A stretch of DNA of 64,000 bases from Sporosarcina koreensis (GTDB lineage Bacteria > Bacillota > Bacilli > Bacillales_A > Planococcaceae): contig NZ_LQYA01000001.1 in NCBI RefSeq assembly GCF_001531445.1, positions 1 through 64,000 of the forward strand. Direction: 5' to 3'. The notes under the pieces were generated by a model, which saw only the letters and a list, made by a program, of their open reading frames with translations, had not been told where the DNA came from and did not search any database. The translations under genes were made by a program, and so were the position numbers. This document shows, piece by piece, positions 59,149-64,000 of the stretch (position 1 is its first letter; the number at the start of each line of letters is the position of its first letter).

Positions 59149-59178
59149 AAAAAAAGACTATCGATTTACGATAGTCTT
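59149..59178 (-). terminator. Terminator of the 26-codon gene
   Basis: AAGACTATCG pairs perfectly with CGATAGTCTT; the minus-strand product ends in a U tract. It lies 14 bp after the stop of the small ORF at 59192-59272. Confidence 0.8.
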
Positions 59179-59191
59179 CGATGAAGTAAAG

Positions 59192-59272
59192 TCATATCTC
59201 ATCGCCAAAGGAAGGTACTTGATTGGACATCGTGAATCTTTTTGCTCTCGTATGAATGTTAAACCGACTCAT
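59192..59272 (-). CDS. Very small peptide gene (26 aa), unrecognised
   Basis: A 26-codon ORF, MSRFNIHTRAKRF then TMSNQVPSFGDEI, between a promoter and a terminator. AAGGAAGGTG lies five bases before ATG 59272, and a promoter TTTACT-N17-TAGAAT lies upstream. The N-terminal half is basic (R, H, K) and the C-terminal half acidic/neutral. It has no hydrophobic segment, so it is not a membrane toxin or an obvious exported pheromone. The combination of three signals argues that it is translated. The function is not inferable; no homologue family is known to me. Confidence 0.65.
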   Translation of the reverse strand: MSRFNIHTRAKRFTMSNQVPSFGDEI

Positions 59273-59313
59273 GATATCACCTTCCTTTTTATAAGAATTT
59301 CCCAACTACTTAA

Positions 59314-59342
59314 ATTCTACTAGACATTCAGATAATAGTAAA
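59314..59342 (-). promoter_or_regulatory. Promoter of the 26-codon gene
   Basis: On the minus strand TTTACT (59342-59337) and TAGAAT (59319-59314) are separated by 17 bp, giving a start about 40 bases before the small ORF. Confidence 0.5.
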
Positions 59343-59362
59343 CGGATTTTTTGAAATTAATT

Positions 59363-59869
59363 TCATGTCTTCTTACAAATCTTCTTCAAATATCTAATCT
59401 TGTCAAAGTCCTTGAAGTTATTATTCTCTGCCCTATAGCTATCTTGAGATGACGCTTGATAAACCGACAAGTATTGTACAGGTGAAAGTAAATAATACTT
59501 TATGCCCTCAGTAGAATGTACTTCAAGCTCGCTTAATTGAATACCTGCGAAATCCGGGAGCGTATCAATAATGCCAAACTCAACTGAAAGATTATCCTTC
59601 ATAAATTCATGTTCATGTAGATCCATCAATTTATAGCCTAGTTGCTTCATGATCGACATAATGCCTTGCCAATTATGCAACGCGGTCTCTGCGGGAGCTT
59701 CCCATCCCCTGCTATCTCCAGGGACATGAATATCGAGATCACTTGCGTCCCACTCTCTTCGAGTTACAATTTCTAATCCAACCGATCCCATTAGTAACGG
59801 AATAATATTGAGAGCGTTCAAGTCCTTTGCAATTTGCAGAAATGTAGTAAACTTTTCAGTAGAACCCAT
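59363..59869 (-). CDS. Nucleotidyltransferase-like protein
   Basis: About 168 residues with a minimal nucleotidyltransferase core: LMGSVGLEIVTRREWDASDLDIHV supplies GS and the D-x-D pair (SDLDIHV), and VEFGIIDTLP a third acidic position. It resembles the small NTase domain proteins often found beside phosphotransferases in Bacillales. No substrate is suggested. ATG 59869, seven bases after AAGGAG, is the likely start; ATG two codons upstream is too close. It overlaps the end of the upstream phosphotransferase gene. Confidence 0.7.
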   Translation of the reverse strand: MGSTEKFTTFLQIAKDLNALNIIPLLMGSVGLEIVTRREWDASDLDIHVPGDSRGWEAPAETALHNWQGIMSIMKQLGYKLMDLHEHEFMKDNLSVEFGIIDTLPDFAGIQLSELEVHSTEGIKYYLLSPVQYLSVYQASSQDSYRAENNNFKDFDKIRYLKKICKKT

Positions 59870-60728
59870 TCTCATACTCCTTCAATTTCTGTTTCCAATA
59901 CTCCCACGCCTTCAAATACTCCCCCAAATCATGCGGATGCACTTTCTTGCAAATGCTGATCCGCATATATAACTGGAAAACAACTTCTTCGACTAAACGC
60001 GACGTATCCATCTCCACATTTTTCAATAAAGCAAACGATTCAAGCAATGCCTCCATATCCAAATCATCCGGCGAAGAACAAAACGCGTATGTAAAGTCAT
60101 AGATCACAGGACCTGCCATTGGATCGGGGTCAATTACACCGACAAGTTGATTCTGATGAAACACAAAGTTATGCACGCCTGTATCGCCATGGAGTAAATA
60201 TTTATCGGTTTGTCGCTCATATTCCGCAAGCCGTTCGGCACTCTCTATCATTCGAAGATAATCCTCATGCGGCAACAGATCTCCAACGTTTTCATAAGCA
60301 TAGGCCAAGCTTATTCTGTTAAACTCAACCCAGTTTTGCCGAGGTGTTCCCCCTAATCGTCCCCACGACGTTTGCGAATCATATTTTTCATAATGATTGA
60401 ACAGCCCTTCAACGAGGAATTTCATCCAATCCGCTTTAATACCACGATTGACGTGAGTTGTTCCTTCAAAATATTCATAGAGAAAAAATTTCTTTTCGGG
60501 ATCAACATAATAAACATCAGGCAACAGCTCAATATCTTCGTATTTTTTTAAAAATTGCTCAACGACGCCAATATCTGCTGGGTGATCGTATTTTAGAATG
60601 CAAGAAGGGACACCGTTTTCTAAAACCTCATACACCTGTCCATCCGTTGTTCCACTCGTCAGTTGCTTAATTTCTGCTTGTCTTTCGATAAGTCCTTTGT
60701 TTTGCAAGTCAATAATTGTTTGATTCAT
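59856..60728 (-). CDS. Phosphotransferase-family (APH-like) kinase
   Basis: A 290-residue APH-fold kinase. The catalytic loop is LLHGDTGVHNFVF (H-G-D-x4-N) and the Mg-binding motif GVIDPDPM (D-P-D-P). Residues in GTTDGQVYEVLENGVPSCILKYD form the ATP lobe with the lysine in ILKYD. The substrate is unknown; close homologues in Bacillus are annotated simply as phosphotransferase or aminoglycoside phosphotransferase. ATG 60728 is placed 7-8 bases after AGGAAGGAAAG; an upstream in-frame ATG at 60746 is less well supported. The gene overlaps both neighbours, in the order GNAT-APH-NTase. Confidence 0.85.
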   Translation of the reverse strand: MNQTIIDLQNKGLIERQAEIKQLTSGTTDGQVYEVLENGVPSCILKYDHPADIGVVEQFLKKYEDIELLPDVYYVDPEKKFFLYEYFEGTTHVNRGIKADWMKFLVEGLFNHYEKYDSQTSWGRLGGTPRQNWVEFNRISLAYAYENVGDLLPHEDYLRMIESAERLAEYERQTDKYLLHGDTGVHNFVFHQNQLVGVIDPDPMAGPVIYDFTYAFCSSPDDLDMEALLESFALLKNVEMDTSRLVEEVVFQLYMRISICKKVHPHDLGEYLKAWEYWKQKLKEYENGFY

Positions 60729-61230
60729 GATACTTTCCTTCCTCATGATCCTTTTGAAATTTACAATGCCCGTCCGCTGTCGTTCCGATCAATGAGAAAC
60801 CATTCTTTTCGTAGTACGCACATAACTTCGGGTTATGCGCGACGCAATCAAGCCTGATTGTGTTATGTAAGTTTTCATCTACCCAATTTAATATTTCTTT
60901 TCCAATCCCATTTTTCATATGTTGAGGCCGGACAGTCAACCGATGGAGATAGAGGACTTCAGGATTTTCTTCAATTCCCCAAACATGCTGGTCCCACTCG
61001 CTTTGCTGTGAGTAGAGCGTAACAGTAGCAATGATTTCATCGTCCTGCCAGGCTACATAAGTTGCGCTATCTTTTATTGCTTGCTGGATCTCCTCATCCT
61101 CTCCTCCCTCTAGTAAAAATCCCCATTGGTTGATGTCGTTCTTTTGCAGCCAACCAGCGACTTCTTTTAGCAATGCAATAACGGTTGAAGCATCCTCTTC
61201 GGTCGCCTTACGAATTTCATATGTATTCAT
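60709..61230 (-). CDS. GNAT-family N-acetyltransferase
   Basis: A 173-residue acetyltransferase of the GNAT superfamily. Motif A is LYLHRLTVRPQHMKNGIGKEIL (the R/Q-x-x-G-x-G/A acetyl-CoA loop is MKNGIGKEI), motif B LDCVAHNPKLCAYYEKNGF. Length and motif order are typical of small-molecule or antibiotic acetyltransferases; the acceptor cannot be predicted. AAAGGGGGAG lies before ATG 61230. It is divergent from the methyltransferase gene at 61312, in an 81-bp region that holds an inverted repeat overlapping that gene's ribosome site. Confidence 0.85.
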   Translation of the reverse strand: MNTYEIRKATEEDASTVIALLKEVAGWLQKNDINQWGFLLEGGEDEEIQQAIKDSATYVAWQDDEIIATVTLYSQQSEWDQHVWGIEENPEVLYLHRLTVRPQHMKNGIGKEILNWVDENLHNTIRLDCVAHNPKLCAYYEKNGFSLIGTTADGHCKFQKDHEEGKYHESNNY

Positions 61231-61311
61231 CGTATCTCCCCCTTTCTATTTATGAATTCTCTTTCCGAAGGGCAAATTCCTTTATTTTAAATAAAGGAGA
61301 AGGAGATTCCA

Positions 61312-62097
61312 ATGTCGAATGTATATTCCCATGGAGGGATGAATATGAGAAATGATTCACTAGTATTGAACAAAAAAAGCTGGGATGAAGTGGCGCCGCG
61401 GTTTTTCGGGCGGAATCCACTGCCTGAATATGGGCCGCTTGCGCCTCGAGAAGAACAATTGAATTTACTTGGCGATGTGACTGGCATGAAATTATTGGAT
61501 ATTGGCTGCGGGAGCGGACATTCTTTGCAATATATGGATTCTCGGGGTGCTGCGGAACTATGGGGAGTGGACCTTTCAAAGACTCAGATTGAAACGGCGA
61601 AGGAGTTGCTGATGGACACCAAAGCGCATGTTCATTTATTCGAATCCCCGATGGAGGACAACCCCGGGCTGCCTCATGCTTACTTTGATATTGTCTATTC
61701 CATCTATGCACTAGGTTGGACGAGCGATTTGCACCAAACGCTCACAAATGTGCACAGCTATTTGAAGCCGGGTGGCATTTTCGTTTTCAGTTGGGAGCAT
61801 CCTTTGCATAGTCGAGCAAGCTTGGAAGGCGAAGAAATTCATTTCAATAAATCGTATCACGAAGAAGGAGCGTATGATCACGAAGCTTGGCACGCGCCTG
61901 CGATCATGCAGCAGTATAAAGTGAGTACATATATCAATACATTAGTTGAGTGTGGATTTGAAATCGAAAAAGTTGTCGAGGATGTTTCATTGACGGAAGA
62001 GGATCGGGAAAGACATGCGAATCGATGGTATTCGTATGAGAAAGCAAAGATGATGCCGACTACGTTGATTATTAAGAGCCGAAAGAAAGACAGATAA
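61312..62097 (+). CDS. Class I SAM-dependent methyltransferase
   Basis: A 261-residue methyltransferase with motif I LLDIGCGSGHSLQYM, an acidic end of strand 2 (LWGVDLSKTQIETAKELL), and YSIYALGWTSDL and GGIFVFSWEHPL as later motifs, a pattern of Tam/UbiE-like enzymes. AAGGAG lies six bases before ATG 61312; a second methionine at 61336 is in frame. The ribosome site is inside an inverted repeat (CCTTTATTTTAAATAAAGG, about 61284-61302), which could lower translation. It heads a plus-strand set that continues to 63620, with short intergenic spacing. Confidence 0.85.
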   Translation: MSNVYSHGGMNMRNDSLVLNKKSWDEVAPRFFGRNPLPEYGPLAPREEQLNLLGDVTGMKLLDIGCGSGHSLQYMDSRGAAELWGVDLSKTQIETAKELLMDTKAHVHLFESPMEDNPGLPHAYFDIVYSIYALGWTSDLHQTLTNVHSYLKPGGIFVFSWEHPLHSRASLEGEEIHFNKSYHEEGAYDHEAWHAPAIMQQYKVSTYINTLVECGFEIEKVVEDVSLTEEDRERHANRWYSYEKAKMMPTTLIIKSRKKDR

Positions 62098-62120
62098 GGT
62101 CTGATAAAGGAGGAAATTCA

Positions 62121-62636
62121 TTGGATATAACACTCGAAGCGCTACATATCAATGATACGAAAAGTTTGTTTGAGTTTGAACTTGAAAACAGAACTTTTTT
62201 TGAAGAAATGGTTCCTTCACGAGGAGATGATTATTATAACTTTGAGGTTTTCAAGAGCAGGCATCAGGCTTTATTAGATGAACAAGCTCAAGCCAGTTCG
62301 TATTTCTATCTAATCAAAAATAACAATGGTTCTATCCTCGGAAGAATGAATGTAATAGATATTGATGAAACACGAAAAACGGGTCATGTTGGGTATAGGG
62401 TGGGTCAAAGATTTATCGGGAAAGGTATTGCTAGTAAAGCATTAAAATTGTTGCTTGATGCCGCAAGCGAAATGGGCCTAAAGACAATTCAAGCGAAGAC
62501 GACAACTAATAACAAAGCGTCCCAAATCGTTTTAGAGAAAAACGGATTTACTCTTATAGCTACTCGTAATGAAGAATTTGAATTCGCTGGGCAAAGGGTG
62601 CAATTCTTACATTATGTTTGGAGTGACCTAAAATGA
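62121..62636 (+). CDS. GNAT-family N-acetyltransferase (RimJ-like)
   Basis: A 171-residue GNAT enzyme of the RimJ/RimL-like group: GHVGYRVGQRFIGKGIASKALKLLL (R-x-x-G-K-G-I-A acetyl-CoA loop), then IQAKTTTNNKASQIVLEKNGF and the C-terminal aromatic end YVWSDLK. Members acetylate protein N termini or antibiotics. TTG 62121 is seven bases after GGAGG; no ATG is near. It overlaps the next small gene by 4 bp (62633), so the two are coupled. Confidence 0.85.
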   Translation: MDITLEALHINDTKSLFEFELENRTFFEEMVPSRGDDYYNFEVFKSRHQALLDEQAQASSYFYLIKNNNGSILGRMNVIDIDETRKTGHVGYRVGQRFIGKGIASKALKLLLDAASEMGLKTIQAKTTTNNKASQIVLEKNGFTLIATRNEEFEFAGQRVQFLHYVWSDLK

Positions 62637-62848
62637 GAGAATTTATGGGTATATTTTTGGCCTGTCTTGCTATTTGTTGTGCAACATTGCTTTTCTTCGG
62701 CGGCCTTATTATAGATAACATTTTGGGCATTGTTATTGTCATCGCATTGTTATTGTCAGTGTTTATTACAGTTTTAATAAAACAAGAATTTAGGATTGAA
62801 GAGTTGGAAAAGAAAGTGGATACGTTACTACATAGCAAACAGGAATGA
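62633..62848 (+). CDS. Small two-helix membrane protein
   Basis: A 71-residue protein with two hydrophobic helices (about residues 5-24 and 27-49) followed by a short charged amphipathic helix (FRIEELEKKVDTLLHSK) that looks like a coiled coil. I do not recognise the family. It starts within the acetyltransferase gene (ATGA overlap) and is followed by a lipoprotein gene after 64 bp. Its link to the acetyltransferase is positional only. Confidence 0.7.
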   Translation: MREFMGIFLACLAICCATLLFFGGLIIDNILGIVIVIALLLSVFITVLIKQEFRIEELEKKVDTLLHSKQE

Positions 62849-62912
62849 TGTGCAAATTTGGATGTAACGAAATACCCGATTTTCTGTCTTATGGATAAAG
62901 GGAGCGATGTCA

Positions 62913-63620
62913 ATGAAGAAATGGAGTATACTCATTTTCATTTCGATTTTGCTATTGTTATCGGGTTGCCGGCTATCAGCTTTTGGTGGTCAGGTTGTAA
63001 TTGATTGGATTGACTTTATTCATATTGACGGAAAAGAATACTATGGAATCCATTCCGGAGTTTTAGCTGACATAAGTTTTATTGGAGAAAAGATTGGCAC
63101 GGTGAAATTCAAAGTGACGGACAATGTAAAAAATCCAAGTTATAAGATCAAAGACGGGGATGCTGCCTTCCATGAGAAGGGAACTGAGATTTTTCAGATT
63201 AAGGATCATCCGCATTTAATAGCCGTCAAGGATGCTCAATCCGTAAATGGATACAGGGTTTACTTTTCAAGCGATGATATTGAATACCAATGGCATTTTA
63301 AAGATATGTCATTGGAAAAAGTCGAGAGGATCGAGGTTTACAAAACTGATTCCCCAGCAGGTGATCAATTGATTTCTGAATTGACTAAGAGCGAAGAAAT
63401 TAATAGCTTCCTTCAACTATTAGTGCATAGTGAAGAAAATCCTAATTTCCAGCCAAACAATGCAAGCGCAGATCCTCTTTTTTATGAAATGATTTTTTAT
63501 ACTAATGAGCCAATTGCCTATAAATATTATATGCAGTTCGATGGTGAAACTTATTTTTGGAATCCATGGGATACTTCAATCATATCTGATGAGATCCAAA
63601 TGTTTATTGGCAGTAACTGA
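62913..63620 (+). CDS. Putative lipoprotein of unknown function
   Basis: A 235-residue lipoprotein: MKKWSILIFISILLLLSGC is a signal with lipobox LLSGC, cysteine at 19. The mature region is rich in beta-type patterns with acidic residues and tryptophans (YQWHFKDM, YFWNPWDTS) and shows no known motif. A probable two-domain beta protein. ATG 62913, eight bases after GGGAG, is preferred over the ATG two codons upstream. A terminator follows. Confidence 0.75.
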   Translation: MKKWSILIFISILLLLSGCRLSAFGGQVVIDWIDFIHIDGKEYYGIHSGVLADISFIGEKIGTVKFKVTDNVKNPSYKIKDGDAAFHEKGTEIFQIKDHPHLIAVKDAQSVNGYRVYFSSDDIEYQWHFKDMSLEKVERIEVYKTDSPAGDQLISELTKSEEINSFLQLLVHSEENPNFQPNNASADPLFYEMIFYTNEPIAYKYYMQFDGETYFWNPWDTSIISDEIQMFIGSN

Positions 63621-63637
63621 ATATGACTTTAAATAAC

Positions 63638-63673
63638 AGGCGCATATCCATACCATGGATTCGCGCCTTTTTT
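63638..63673 (+). terminator. Terminator after the lipoprotein gene
   Basis: AGGCGC-ATCCAT pairs with ATGGAT-GCGCCT around a short loop, followed by TTTTTT. Confidence 0.8.
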
Positions 63674-63738
63674 GAATGGGGATAGCTGTTACCAATGTGG
63701 GCAAAATAAGACTTAAATCTTTTAAGGAGGGATTGACG

Positions 63739-64000
63739 ATGAAAATACGTATTTTATTACTACTCTCTCTCATCTGTTTTCATTTTTCTTCAATCGCAAG
63801 TGCAGAAGCCCCATTAACAGCTGCATTTATCCGTGATCATCAATTATGGATTAAAAAGGATGGTCAAGAAATACAACTTACAAAGGACCGTTATGTGTAT
63901 GGTCTTAAGTGGTCATATGACGGTCGCTTCATCGGATATATTGATGGCGATGCAAAGGGAGAGAAGTCAGATTTATTCATTTACGACACAAAGGAAAAGG
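63739..64000 (+). CDS. Secreted TolB-like beta-propeller protein, truncated by the window
   Basis: The gene continues beyond position 64000; 87 codons are visible. The N terminus is a signal peptide (MKIRILLLLSLICFHF ... SSIASAEA, cleavage near residue 24) followed by TAAFIRDHQLWIKKDGQEIQL and LKWSYDGRFIGYIDGD, the pattern of a WD40/TolB-like beta-propeller blade (LxWSxDGxxIxY). Bacillales homologues are exported proteins of unknown role. AAGGAGG lies eight bases before ATG 63739. Confidence 0.8.
   Translation, partial: MKIRILLLLSLICFHFSSIASAEAPLTAAFIRDHQLWIKKDGQEIQLTKDRYVYGLKWSYDGRFIGYIDGDAKGEKSDLFIYDTKEK

Overview
The window reads as a chromosomal segment of a spore-forming, low-to-medium G+C Firmicute of the order Bacillales, most likely family Planococcaceae (Sporosarcina-like). 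The reasons are strong AGGAGG ribosome sites, frequent TTG/GTG starts, sigma-A type promoters, a T-box leader on argS, a complete gerA-type spore germination operon and BceRS-AB and LanFEG type modules. The genus is an inference. I see no tRNA or rRNA gene, no cas genes, no transposase and no phage structural genes.

Layout. 0.1-4.5 kb: a small ABC exporter operon (-) divergent from its OmpR-type two-component system (+). 4.6-8.7 kb: a class I ribonucleotide reductase operon (alpha, flavodoxin, beta; -) preceded by an AdoCbl riboswitch with terminator and a near-perfect NrdR box. 8.7-13.3 kb: a second two-component system followed by a lantibiotic-protection type (LanFEG) transporter. 13.3-16.1 kb: an erythromycin esterase family enzyme and a lipoprotein. 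16.2-18.2 kb: T-box plus argS. 18.2-22 kb: a chemoreceptor and an alanine/glycine:Na+ symporter with a structured leader. 22.4-26.9 kb: a BceRS-BceAB detoxification module. 27.2-30 kb: a three-gene Opu-type osmoprotectant ABC transporter. 30.1-33.9 kb: NERD protein, VOC protein, nucleotidyltransferase, isochorismatase-fold hydrolase, uracil-DNA glycosylase family protein. 33.9-44 kb: a full reductive pyrimidine catabolism locus (NCS1 permease, PreA, PreT, dihydropyrimidinase, ureidopropionase on -, and beta-alanine aminotransferase plus semialdehyde dehydrogenase on +). 44-48.2 kb: ResC/CcsA, an AgrC/LytTR-type two-component pair whose regulator is frameshifted, an SRPBCC protein and a small unknown protein. 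48.2-52.3 kb: the gerA-type operon (A-C-D-B). 52.4-64 kb: a run of small single-domain enzymes (methyltransferases, acetyltransferases, phosphotransferases, nucleotidyltransferase, deaminase, hydrolases) resembling a Bacillales drug or toxin modification and housekeeping-accessory region, plus a 26-codon gene outside normal ORF cut-offs and a truncated gene at the right edge.

How the parts fit. Three separate sensor-plus-ABC modules in the first 27 kb suggest layered defence against peptide antibiotics. The pyrimidine locus encodes import of a base and every step from uracil or thymine to a CoA ester. The most unusual structure is a set of five intergenic arrays (A-E; about 34 units) of a short motif, TTTAYCACCRCT or close variants, repeated at exactly 21-bp steps within each tract. 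All five lie in the same orientation and have no associated gene family that I can see. Array boundaries, phases and orientation were read directly; their function is unknown.
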